This document shows, piece by piece, positions 53,401-60,601 of a stretch of DNA of 64,000 bases. The position numbers and the translations under genes were made by a program. The DNA lies in the NCBI RefSeq assembly GCF_025938095.1, contig NZ_JAPCZF010000004.1, positions 372,001 to 436,000 of the forward strand. The letters run 5' to 3'. Position 1 is the stretch's first letter. Each line of letters starts with the position of its first letter. The notes under the pieces are model-generated. The model was not told where the DNA came from. It did no database searches and worked only from the letters and a program-made list of their open reading frames with translations. This DNA is from Novosphingobium sp. JCM 18896. GTDB lineage: Bacteria > Pseudomonadota > Alphaproteobacteria > Sphingomonadales > Sphingomonadaceae.

Positions 53401-53803
53401 GCAGGATCGAATACTTGACCGGGCCGAAGATCGTCGAGTGCAGGCCCATCAGGAACAGCGCGGTCATCAGCAGTGCGATCGACTGGAACCAGAAGCCGGC
53501 CAGGCCGATCGTCATGATGCCGATCTCGGCGAGCTTGATCCAGCGCACCAGCCGCGCCTTGTCGATGCGATCGGCGAGCTGGCCGGCGAGCGCCGAGAAC
53601 AGGAAATAGGGCGCGATGAACAGCCCGGTCGCCGCCGCGGCCAGCATCTCGGCCTTGGCCGGCTCGGCCGCGAAGATCGTGAAGTTGGCGAGGAACAGCA
53701 TCGCGAACTTCAGCACGTTGTCGTTGAACGCGCCCAGGAACTGGACGACGAACATCGGTGCGAAGCGGCGCTTGGTCAGCAGCGACAGGTCAGGTGCGGA
53801 CAT
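50408..53803 (-). CDS. aas: LplT-PlsC-Aas fusion: lysophospholipid flippase and acyl-ACP-phospholipid O-acyltransferase
   Basis: 1131 residues. An MFS domain (about 1-405, twelve helices, LplT-like) is followed by PlsC acyltransferase (about 430-620, NHLSLLD and FPEGR) and an AMP-binding acyl-ACP synthetase domain (about 640-1131, TSGSEGVPKGV). It imports and reacylates lysophospholipids. The fused form is known from several proteobacteria. It is the last gene of the phospholipid operon, 50 bases after cdsA. Confidence 0.93.
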   Translation of the reverse strand: MSAPDLSLLTKRRFAPMFVVQFLGAFNDNVLKFAMLFLANFTIFAAEPAKAEMLAAAATGLFIAPYFLFSALAGQLADRIDKARLVRWIKLAEIGIMTIGLAGFWFQSIALLMTALFLMGLHSTIFGPVKYSILPQHLGAHEIMGGTGLIEGGTFLAILGGQLLAGVLPPWEAGLVAMGCAMLGYCAALTVPSAPPLKGDHPVDWNVWRGTMHILKTARHGRGVWLSILGISWFFAAGAVLVSEFVPLVSGPLGASQQVATLFLVVFSVTIAVGSLAVNKLLGGEVSAKYVPVSALFMAFGMIDLWLSTSHFAVRTAGASIAQFLATPGSLRVLIDLGVIAFAGGMFIVPLYAILQTKSPPEERSRIIAANNIVNALVAVLCVLAISGLMALGVRVPGLIGALGLATLVVAFVSIWLLPDTLFKWTIRVILKTLYRVEVNGIENMPRPGERAVVVVNHLSLLDGVLLGAFLPGKPTFAINTHIAKAWWVKPFLGLFEAFPVDPTNPMAAKAMVKAVREGRTLVIFPEGRITVTGALMKVFDGPGMVADKADAPIIPLRLDGPQYTPASYLKGKVRQRWFPKVSLTVLPPRRFAIEGEMSARERRAVAGRRLYDEMSRMIFDTTDTNRTLFDALCEAREIHGGKALVVEDIKREPLSYDRLLIAAHLLGGKLAAGTRQGEAVGLLLPNVAGVAVAFFGLQAQGRVAAMLNFTAGLANLRSACTTAAIRTVVTARAFVDQSKLHDTIVALKGDGLRVVYLEDVSASIGTGAKLWTAFRKQGLAGHHRKLGIAADAPAVILFTSGSEGVPKGVVLTHRNLLSNLAQLAARIDFNASDVVLNALPVFHSFGLTGGTLLPLLNGIRTVLYPSPLHYRIVPALAYDCNATILFGTDTFLSGYARMAHGYDFYSLRYIFAGAERVRPETRQVYAEKFGLRVLEGYGATEAAPVIAVNTPMHYQAGTVGRLLPAIEARLDDVPGITEGGRLYIRGPNVMAGYYLASEPGMLQPPAEGWHDTGDIVTIDQAGFVTIRGRAKRFAKIGGEMVSLPAVEGYAAAVWPGAEHAVVTRPDPKKGEQLVLFTTIKAPDAKALQEWARGNGVTELMVPRDIRSVEALPVLGTGKTDYVTLGLWATG

Positions 53804-53853
53804 CGGTAATTTCCCCCCGGCAGAGCCGTAATAGCAGGAAAGTTAAAAACCAC

Positions 53854-54780
53854 TCAGGCGGCGAAGAAGTAGTTGGTCAGGTGGAAGAACACCGGCGCGG
53901 CGAAGCTGACCGAGTCCATACGGTCGAGCGCGCCGCCATGGCCTTCGATCATCGTGCCCCAGTCCTTGGCGCCGAGCGAGCGCTTGACGGCCGAGAGCAC
54001 GAGCCCGCCGGCAAAGCCCGCCAGCACGATCGCCAGCGCCATCAGCGCCGCCTGCCAGGGTGCGAAGGGCGTGATCCACCAGAGGCCGGCGCCGACCGCG
54101 GTCGCGGCGAGGCCGCCACCGATCAGGCCTTCCCAGGTCTTGGCCGGGCTGACGCGCGGCGCAATTTTGTGGCGCCCGAACAGCTTGCCGAAGACGTATT
54201 GCAGCACGTCGGAGAGCTGGACGACGGTGATCAGGAAGAACAGCAGCAGGAAGTTCTGCCCTGCGAAGCCCGGAACATGCAGGATCAGCAGCGCCGGCGC
54301 GTGGCTGACGCAGAACACGCAGAGCATCAGCGCCCACTGGATGCGCGCGGTGCGGGCCATGAAATCCTCGGTCTCGCCCTTGAGCACGGCGAGCACGGGC
54401 AGCAGCAGGAAAGCCCAGACCGGGATCAGGATCGCGAAAAGGCTCTGCCAACCGTCCCAGATCAGCCAGTACTGGAGCGGGATGAACAGGTAGAAGGCGA
54501 AAGCGACCGCGCGGTGATCCTCGGGCCGGGTCGGCGTGATCGAGAGGAATTCGCGCAGGCACCAGAAGCTGGTCAGCGCGAACAGCGCGATCGTCAGCTC
54601 CTTGCCGACGAGGAAGGCCAGGGCGAAGACCGCCACCATGGCCCACCAGGCCTTGATGCGTGCGTTGAGGTTGGTGACGGTTTCGCTTGGCTTGCGACGG
54701 GAGAGCGCGAAGCCCACCACCGAAGCCGCGGCGAGCAGCGCGAAGACGCCGCCGAGCAGCAGGATCATCTTGTCGTTCAC
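53854..54780 (-). CDS. cdsA: Phosphatidate cytidylyltransferase
   Basis: 308 residues, about eight membrane helices. The CDS signature is in the C-terminal part: SDVLQYVFGKLFGRHK then SPAKTWEGLIGG. It makes CDP-diacylglycerol from CTP and phosphatidate, the precursor for CDP-alcohol transferases such as the one in the same operon. The start overlaps the plsC stop by 4 bases. Confidence 0.92.
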   Translation of the reverse strand: MNDKMILLLGGVFALLAAASVVGFALSRRKPSETVTNLNARIKAWWAMVAVFALAFLVGKELTIALFALTSFWCLREFLSITPTRPEDHRAVAFAFYLFIPLQYWLIWDGWQSLFAILIPVWAFLLLPVLAVLKGETEDFMARTARIQWALMLCVFCVSHAPALLILHVPGFAGQNFLLLFFLITVVQLSDVLQYVFGKLFGRHKIAPRVSPAKTWEGLIGGGLAATAVGAGLWWITPFAPWQAALMALAIVLAGFAGGLVLSAVKRSLGAKDWGTMIEGHGGALDRMDSVSFAAPVFFHLTNYFFAA

Positions 54781-55373
54781 TGGACATCTCCCAGCGTGCG
54801 GACCGCCTGGCGGGCGCGTTCGAGAAAGGCGGGCTTGGTCTCGTCCGCGGCGAGCGCGATCGGCGCGCCGAAGCTTGCGGTGCAGACGATCGGCGCGGGC
54901 AGGATGGCGCCTTTGGGATAGGCGCGCGCGAGGTTGGTCAGGTGGACGGGTACCAGTTCGACCGCGGGATAGTCGCGTGCGAGGTGGTGCAGGCCGCCCT
55001 TGAACCGCCCCGGTTCGGTCGCCGAGCTGCGCGTGCCTTCGGGGAACAGGATCAGCGAGTGGCCGCGGTCGAGCGCTGCGCGCAAAGGGGCAAGCGGATC
55101 ATGGCGCGTGCTTCTGTCCACCAGCACGGCGTTGAGCACCTTGGTGGCGATGTGCCGGCGCAGCCGCCCTTTGCCCCAATAGTCCTGCGCGGCGACGGGA
55201 TGCGTGGTCGGGCGCAGGTCCTCGGGCAGCGCGGCCCAGAGGATCAGCGTGTCGAGGTGGCTCGAATGGTTGGCGAAGTAGATCCGCTGCGCAGACGAGG
55301 GCGCGCAGCCCTGCCAGCGCGCGTGGCCGCCGACGAGGAAGCGCGTGGCGGCGCGGAGCAAGGCGCCGATCAT
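54777..55373 (-). CDS. plsC: 1-acyl-sn-glycerol-3-phosphate acyltransferase
   Basis: 198 residues from ATG 55373, which overlaps the previous stop by 4 bases; a longer start would run into that gene. Motif I is NHSSHLD (HX4D) and motif III is FPEGTR. It adds the second acyl chain to lysophosphatidate, making phosphatidate for CdsA. A short family member with no obvious membrane anchor beyond the N-terminal stretch. Confidence 0.9.
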   Translation of the reverse strand: MIGALLRAATRFLVGGHARWQGCAPSSAQRIYFANHSSHLDTLILWAALPEDLRPTTHPVAAQDYWGKGRLRRHIATKVLNAVLVDRSTRHDPLAPLRAALDRGHSLILFPEGTRSSATEPGRFKGGLHHLARDYPAVELVPVHLTNLARAYPKGAILPAPIVCTASFGAPIALAADETKPAFLERARQAVRTLGDVQ

Positions 55374-55981
55374 CGTGCCGCCTCGTTCAGAAGGTGCGCC
55401 TGGCGCATGAGGCGGCGGCCGGCGGTGAGGGCCGAGCCGAGGGCGATCGCGCCGAGTATCCAGGGCAGGGCGGGGACGAAGAGGCTCGCCACGGCGCCCG
55501 CGGTCAGCAGCGCCATGCGGTGCTGCTTGGCCATCGGCCCGCGGAAGTCCTGCGGCAGGCCCAGCGAACCACCGAGCGCGCGGACATAGGCGGTGCCCAT
55601 CGCGAGCAGCGCCGCGGCCCAGCCCAAGGTCGGCACTCCCGCGCCATAACCGGCCGCGACGAGCAGCAGCGCGTCCTCGATGCGATCGGGGAATTCGTTG
55701 AACAGCGCTCCGGTCGGCGACTTGCGGCCGCCCTCGACCGCGAGCAGCCCGTCCATCAGGTTGGCGAGCAGTCGCAACTGGATGAACAGCGCGCCGCCGA
55801 GCCAGAGCAGCGGCTTGTCGCCGGCGAAGACGAAACAGGTGGCGCCGGCGGCGGCAAAGCCGATTCCCGCGACCGATACGGCGTTGGGCGTCAGCGGCGT
55901 CTTGAACAGCACCTGCGCGAGCGTCGTAGCCCAGCCGGTCTGGCGCGATCGCAGCGGTCTGCGGTTGGCAATCTCGCTCAT
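55370..55981 (-). CDS. CDP-alcohol phosphatidyltransferase-like protein with variant signature
   Basis: 203 residues from MSEIANRRPL with GGAG upstream; several membrane helices. The CDP-OH signature D-x2-D-G-x2-A-R-x8-G-x3-D-x3-D is present with exact spacing but changed: Asn74 for the first Asp, Val82 for Arg, and Asn95 for the third Asp; Asp77, Gly78, Ala81, Gly91 and Asp99 are kept. The first three aspartates normally bind metal, so catalysis may be altered. First gene of the operon. Confidence 0.85.
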   Translation of the reverse strand: MSEIANRRPLRSRQTGWATTLAQVLFKTPLTPNAVSVAGIGFAAAGATCFVFAGDKPLLWLGGALFIQLRLLANLMDGLLAVEGGRKSPTGALFNEFPDRIEDALLLVAAGYGAGVPTLGWAAALLAMGTAYVRALGGSLGLPQDFRGPMAKQHRMALLTAGAVASLFVPALPWILGAIALGSALTAGRRLMRQAHLLNEAAR

Positions 55982-56043
55982 CGTTCGTTTCTCCGAAGCC
56001 GGCTCGACTCGCCGGCCCGGCATCAGATCGCACGATATTGATC

Positions 56044-56077
56044 ACTGTTCAATTAAAATAATAGACAGTGTTCAATT
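56044..56077. promoter_or_regulatory. Paired operator-like direct repeats between phospholipid operon and TetR
   Basis: ACTGTTCAATT (56044-56054) and AGTGTTCAATT (56067-56077) are 11-base direct repeats with one mismatch and a 23-base period. They lie in the 116-base divergent intergenic region and suit a TetR-family regulator controlling both sides. Confidence 0.55.
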
Positions 56078-56097
56078 GTCGGGTTAGGGCTGTCTGC

Positions 56098-56691
56098 ATG
56101 GGTCGGAGATCGGATCATTCCCGGGAGGAGCTGCGCGCGCTGATCGTAGCCGAGGGGCATCGCCAGATGGCCGAGGTAGGTTTCGCCAAGTTCTCGGCGC
56201 GCGAGGTGGCCAAGGCGATCGGCTATTCGATCGGTACGCTTTACAACGTGTTCGGCTCCTACGATCAGCTGATCCTGGCGATCAACGGGCACACGCTCGA
56301 CCTCTGGCTGGCCGATCTGGAAGCCAAACTTGACAGCTTGCCTGCAAGCCGCCTTCGCGCCGCAATCGACGCCTATTTCGATTTCGCTCTCGGCAACCGC
56401 AACGCCTGGACCGCGCTCTACGATTTCCGCCTGCCCGCCGACGAGGTCATGCCCGAGGACTATCGGATCAAGGTGACCGCGATCACCGAGGTCGTCGTCC
56501 GCGAGATCCGCAGCGAACTGCCCACCGAACATGCCGGTGAGGCACCCGCTCTGGCACGCTCGCTGCTCGCGACCGTGCATGGGCATTGCTACTTCGCGCT
56601 CAACGGCACTTTCGCCTTGCTCGGCGAGCAGGATCCGCTGGCCGCTGCGCTCGACCGCGTCGACGACGCGCTGGCGCGGTTCAAATCCTGA
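56098..56691 (+). CDS. TetR family transcriptional regulator
   Basis: 197 residues. N-terminal HTH (about 10-58, FSAREVAKAIGYSIGTLYNVFGS) and an all-helical ligand domain. Divergent from the phospholipid operon with 116 bases between, it probably controls that operon and itself. Its effector could be a lipid or acyl compound; that is inference. Confidence 0.9.
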   Translation: MGRRSDHSREELRALIVAEGHRQMAEVGFAKFSAREVAKAIGYSIGTLYNVFGSYDQLILAINGHTLDLWLADLEAKLDSLPASRLRAAIDAYFDFALGNRNAWTALYDFRLPADEVMPEDYRIKVTAITEVVVREIRSELPTEHAGEAPALARSLLATVHGHCYFALNGTFALLGEQDPLAAALDRVDDALARFKS

Positions 56692-57414
56692 TCAGCCGTG
56701 CCAGCGGCAGAAGTCGCTGGCCGTCGCCTGGGCGAGCAGGTCGCGATAGGCCGCGTCGTCGACCAGGCCGAATTGCAGGCTGGCGGTCTGATCGAGCGGG
56801 ACCAGCGCGATCGGGCAGGCGACGGGGATGAGCTGCGAGCCCGAACCGACCTGTAGGGTCGACAAAAGCCCGAACATCCGCCGCTCGCGCGTCGCGCGGC
56901 CGAGCATGACCAGCCGGTATTGCCCTTCCTCGCTGGTTACCAGGTAGGTGTGGCCGGAGAGATTGGGCATCGACACGAAGCCTGCCTGGGTGAAGGCGCT
57001 ATCGGCGCGCTCGCTCTCGGCGAAGCGCAAATGTCCGCTCGGCTCGTCCCAGAAGATCTCGGTGCGATAGGCATAGACCGCGTCGGGCTGGCTGAAGGCC
57101 GGGCGCAGGGTCAGGTAGCTGCCCTCGATCCAGCGCACCGCCGGCCGGCTGTAGGAGCCCATCGCCTCGGGCGCGAGCAGCGCGTCAGGCGCAGATGTTG
57201 CCGCCACCTGACGCAGCGAGGTGCCGAGCACGTCCTCGATCCGCACCACCGTGGCGAGCGTGAAGGGCCGAGCGCCCGATAGCGCCTTTTCCAGGGTCGA
57301 CAGGCTGATCCTGGCCATGTCGGCCAGCGCCTGGCGCGAGATGCGCCGCCGCGCCAGTTCCTCGCGCAGCCGTGTCGCGATGGTCTCGTTCTCGGCGCTG
57401 CGCAGTTCGGTCAT
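56692..57414 (-). CDS. XRE family helix-turn-helix regulator
   Basis: 240 residues from MTELRSAENE; longer starts lack support. The XRE HTH (about 10-65) includes RISRQALADMARISLSTLEK. The remaining 170 residues form an unrecognised C-terminal domain. Its stop is directly next to the convergent TetR stop. It is divergent from the sortase-target gene, and repeated ACATT elements lie at its start, so autoregulation and control of the sortase module are likely. Confidence 0.87.
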   Translation of the reverse strand: MTELRSAENETIATRLREELARRRISRQALADMARISLSTLEKALSGARPFTLATVVRIEDVLGTSLRQVAATSAPDALLAPEAMGSYSRPAVRWIEGSYLTLRPAFSQPDAVYAYRTEIFWDEPSGHLRFAESERADSAFTQAGFVSMPNLSGHTYLVTSEEGQYRLVMLGRATRERRMFGLLSTLQVGSGSQLIPVACPIALVPLDQTASLQFGLVDDAAYRDLLAQATASDFCRWHG

Positions 57415-57506
57415 GCGGACATTTCCGCACATTTGCGCACATTCCGTCAAGCGGCTTGCACGCAGCCGTCCGAATGCGCCGCCGCCTGCCGAAACTGGCG
57501 GACATT
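57415..57506. promoter_or_regulatory. Phased ACATT repeats between XRE and the sortase module
   Basis: ACATT occurs at 57419, 57429 and 57439, exactly 10 bases apart, each after a C/G-rich base pair. A fourth copy (GCGGACATTTC, matching the first) lies at 57498-57508. The helical phasing suits cooperative binding of the XRE protein. The three-copy block overlaps the regulator's own start region. Confidence 0.6.
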
Positions 57507-57569
57507 TCGCGTGGCTGTCCGGCACGCGCGCTGCCTAGTCGAAGGGCTCCACAGAACGGAGCCAAGCCC

Positions 57570-59714
57570 ATGCTGATCCATCCTCCCCTTCGCCCCGCCT
57601 TCCGCAAGGAAGCGCGCAAGCGCCTGAGCGTCGGCACGATCACTCTGGTCGCGGTCGTGGTCTCCTGCCTCGCCGCGAGCCAGGCCCGTGCCCAGGATGC
57701 AAAGGATCCCGCGGTCGGCGGCGCGCTGATGCTCCAGGGCAAGGGCGTGGCGACGACCATGCCCGCGGTCCGCCTGGGCACCGATATGGACGTCACCGTC
57801 AGCGGCCAGATCCTGCGCGTGCGCGTCACCCAGGCTTTCCGCAACACCAGCGACAAGTGGATGGAGGCGACCTATCTCTACCCGCTACCCGACGACGGCG
57901 CGGTCGATACCTTGAAGATGGTCGTCGGCCAGCGCGTGATCCTCGGCAAGATCAAGCGCCGCCAGGAGGCGCGCGAGATCTACGACCAGGCCAAGGCCGA
58001 GGGCCGCAAGGCGGGGCTGGTCGAGAGCGACCGGCCGAACCTGTTCCGCAATTCGGTGGCCAACATCGGTCCCGGCGAGACCGTGCTGATCTCGATCGAA
58101 TACCAAGCGCCGGTCCGCCAGCTCGGCGGCGAGTTCGCCATGCGGCTGCCGCTGGTCGTCGGCCCGCGCTATGTCCCGCCGCACACGCTGACAGACGGCG
58201 CCGCCCTGGCCGATGCCACGCGCGTGATCGCGCCGCTGGCCGATCCCGCGCTGGCCAGCGTCCTGGGGCGTTCGCTCAATCCGGTGTCGATCACCGTCCA
58301 CCTGGCGCCGGGCTTCGTGCCGGCGAACGTCATCAGCCCTTATCACAAGATCGCCGTGGTCGACGCCGGCCCGGCCGAGCGAACGGTCACGCTGGCAGCG
58401 GGCGAGGAGCCCGCCGACCGCGACTTCGAGCTGCGCTGGCGCTCGGCCAGTGCCGATCCGACGATCGGCCTGTTTCGTCAGGCGCTGGCCGGCCAGCAAT
58501 ATGTCATGGCGACGATCACGCCGCAGGCGAAAGTCGAGGCGGGCAAGCTGGCTCCGCGCGAGATGATCTTCGTGATCGACAATTCGGGGTCGATGGGCGG
58601 GGAATCGATGGCCGCGGCCAAGGCGAGCCTGCTGCATGCGCTGTCGACCCTTCGCCCCGAGGATCGCTTCAACGTGATCCGCTTCGACGATACCATGACC
58701 CAGCTGTTCGATCACGTAACCCCGGCCAGCGCCGAACAGGTCGCGCTCGCGCGCCGCTTCACCGAAGGGCTCGATGCGGCCGGTGGCACCGAGATGCTGC
58801 CCGCGCTCAAGGCCGCGCTGGTCGACGACAATCCCGACGATCCCGGGCTGCGCCAGGTGGTGTTCCTGACCGACGGCGACCTGTCGAACGAGAAGGAGAT
58901 GATGGCCGAGATCGCCGCCCATGCCGATCGCAGCCGCGTGTTCATGGTCGGCATCGGCTCGGCTCCGAACAACTTCCTGATGCGCCGCATGGCCGAGACC
59001 GGGCGCGGGACCTACACGAACATCGGTGACGGGGGCGAGGTCATGGCCAAGATGACCGCGCTGCTCAATCGCCTGACCGCGCCCGCGGTGCGCGAGCTGG
59101 CGGCGCGCGTCGAAGGCTCGGCGCTGTCGCTGACGCCCGCGCGTCTGCCCGATCTCTATGCGGGCGAGCCACTGGTGCTGCTGGGCAAGGGTGACCGGAT
59201 CGAGGGCAAGCTCGTGGTCAGCGGCAAGATCGGCGACAAGCCGTGGAGCCAGACCGTCGATCTCGACCGGGCGACGGACAGCCCCTCGGTCGCGCGGCTC
59301 TGGGCCAATCGCCGGATCGGCGATGTCGAGGCGCAGCGTTGGTCGGGGCAGATCGAGAGCGAGGCGGCTGACGATGCGATCGCCGAACTGGGCCTGACCT
59401 ACAACATCGTCACCACCCAGACGAGCCTCGTCGCGGTCGACGAGACGCCGGCCCGGCCCGAAGGTGCACGGCTGACGCGTGAGGACCTGCCGCTGCTGTT
59501 GCCCAAAGGCTGGGATTTCGACCGACTGCTCGGCAAGGATGCGCCGGCGCCCGCCGCCAGCGCGCCGCCGCCCGAGCAGGAGCAGCAGATGGACCTGCCG
59601 CAGACCGCCACGGGCTTCCTGGGCGCGATCTACCGCGGGCTGGCCTTGCTGGGGTTGGGGCTCGCCGGTCTGGCGGCGTCGCGTCGCCGCCGTGCTGCGG
59701 AGCCGCGCTCGTGA
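57570..59714 (+). CDS. Marine proteobacterial-type sortase target protein (VIT and VWA domains)
   Basis: 714 residues with a signal peptide (TITLVAVVVSCLAASQARA). A VIT domain (about 55-185) and a VWA domain (about 325-500) with the metal-ion-dependent adhesion motif DNSGSMGG near 337. The C-terminus is a sorting signal: LPQTA at 676-680, a hydrophobic segment and RRRR. It is the dedicated substrate of the adjacent sortase and should be anchored at the cell envelope. The 3' end overlaps the sortase start (GTGA). Confidence 0.93.
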   Translation: MLIHPPLRPAFRKEARKRLSVGTITLVAVVVSCLAASQARAQDAKDPAVGGALMLQGKGVATTMPAVRLGTDMDVTVSGQILRVRVTQAFRNTSDKWMEATYLYPLPDDGAVDTLKMVVGQRVILGKIKRRQEAREIYDQAKAEGRKAGLVESDRPNLFRNSVANIGPGETVLISIEYQAPVRQLGGEFAMRLPLVVGPRYVPPHTLTDGAALADATRVIAPLADPALASVLGRSLNPVSITVHLAPGFVPANVISPYHKIAVVDAGPAERTVTLAAGEEPADRDFELRWRSASADPTIGLFRQALAGQQYVMATITPQAKVEAGKLAPREMIFVIDNSGSMGGESMAAAKASLLHALSTLRPEDRFNVIRFDDTMTQLFDHVTPASAEQVALARRFTEGLDAAGGTEMLPALKAALVDDNPDDPGLRQVVFLTDGDLSNEKEMMAEIAAHADRSRVFMVGIGSAPNNFLMRRMAETGRGTYTNIGDGGEVMAKMTALLNRLTAPAVRELAARVEGSALSLTPARLPDLYAGEPLVLLGKGDRIEGKLVVSGKIGDKPWSQTVDLDRATDSPSVARLWANRRIGDVEAQRWSGQIESEAADDAIAELGLTYNIVTTQTSLVAVDETPARPEGARLTREDLPLLLPKGWDFDRLLGKDAPAPAASAPPPEQEQQMDLPQTATGFLGAIYRGLALLGLGLAGLAASRRRRAAEPRS

Positions 59715-60352
59715 GCGCGACCGGCTGGCAGCGCGGCGCGATCGCCGCCGCCTCGCTGGCGCTCTGCCTCGGCGGGCTCGCTAGCGTAACGCAGGGCGTC
59801 GCGGTGCCGGTTCGCGCTCGGCTGGCACAGGATGGGCTCGAGCACGAGTTTGCGCGCCGGCTGGAAAACCATCGCGTGACCTTGGCGGCGGAACCTCGGG
59901 GGCGCCGCCTCGCGCGCCCGGCCAGCGGGTCCGCAGCTGCCACCCTGGCGCTGCCGAGCAGCGGCCCGATCGCGCGGATCACCGTGGCCCGGCTCGGGGT
60001 TGCCGAGATCGTTCTGGCCGGCGCCGCGACTCACGAGCAACTCGCGCGTGGCCCGGCCGTGATCAAGCAGGGGGATGCGGCGAATCCGGTCACCGTTCTC
60101 GCCGCGCATCGCGACACGCATTTCCTTTTCGTCCGTGATCTGCGCGAGGGCGACGAAATCACCCTGCAATATGTCACCGGCAGCAAGGAACGCTATCGCG
60201 TGGTGCGTTTTGAGACCCTTCGATGGGATACATTTTTCTATCCGCTCGATCCGGCACGGCCGCTGTTGGCGCTGGCGACCTGTTACCCATTTGGAGGAAC
60301 CGAATACGGCGGGCCGTGGCGCAGGGTGGCATGGGCTGAGCGAGTTGCGTGA
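59711..60352 (+). CDS. Class GN sortase
   Basis: 213 residues from a GTG that overlaps the target stop. A membrane anchor near the N-terminus is followed by the sortase barrel. The catalytic residues are His133 (AAHRDTH), Cys191 (LATCYPF) and an arginine at 204 or 205 (PWRRV). Class GN is the Gram-negative sortase that pairs with one VIT/VWA target. It is predicted to cleave LPQTA between Thr and Ala and attach the target to an unknown acceptor. Confidence 0.93.
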   Translation: MSATGWQRGAIAAASLALCLGGLASVTQGVAVPVRARLAQDGLEHEFARRLENHRVTLAAEPRGRRLARPASGSAAATLALPSSGPIARITVARLGVAEIVLAGAATHEQLARGPAVIKQGDAANPVTVLAAHRDTHFLFVRDLREGDEITLQYVTGSKERYRVVRFETLRWDTFFYPLDPARPLLALATCYPFGGTEYGGPWRRVAWAERVA

Positions 60353-60601
60353 TTTTGGCGTGTATTACCGCAATCAATTTTACGCAAGTCGTGGTCAATT
60401 TGTCGAAATGCGCCAGATCAATTGTGATTCAATCGTATCGCGCGCGCTCGATGATGCGCATTTAGACCCGAAGTCGATGAATACATTGGATCCGTTGTTG
60501 CGCTCGAAAACAGAATGAGTCAGGTTTCGAGAACGCCGTTCCTGATTTGCCGACAAAGGCAGACGGGAATGCGCTGTGGGAACAGGATGGGAGTGAGAGG
60601 C

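Noticed and set aside
51335..53809. Long plus-strand frame opposite the LplT-PlsC-Aas fusion
   Set aside because: Antisense shadow of a gene with MFS, PlsC and AMP-binding motifs; no start signal and biased composition.
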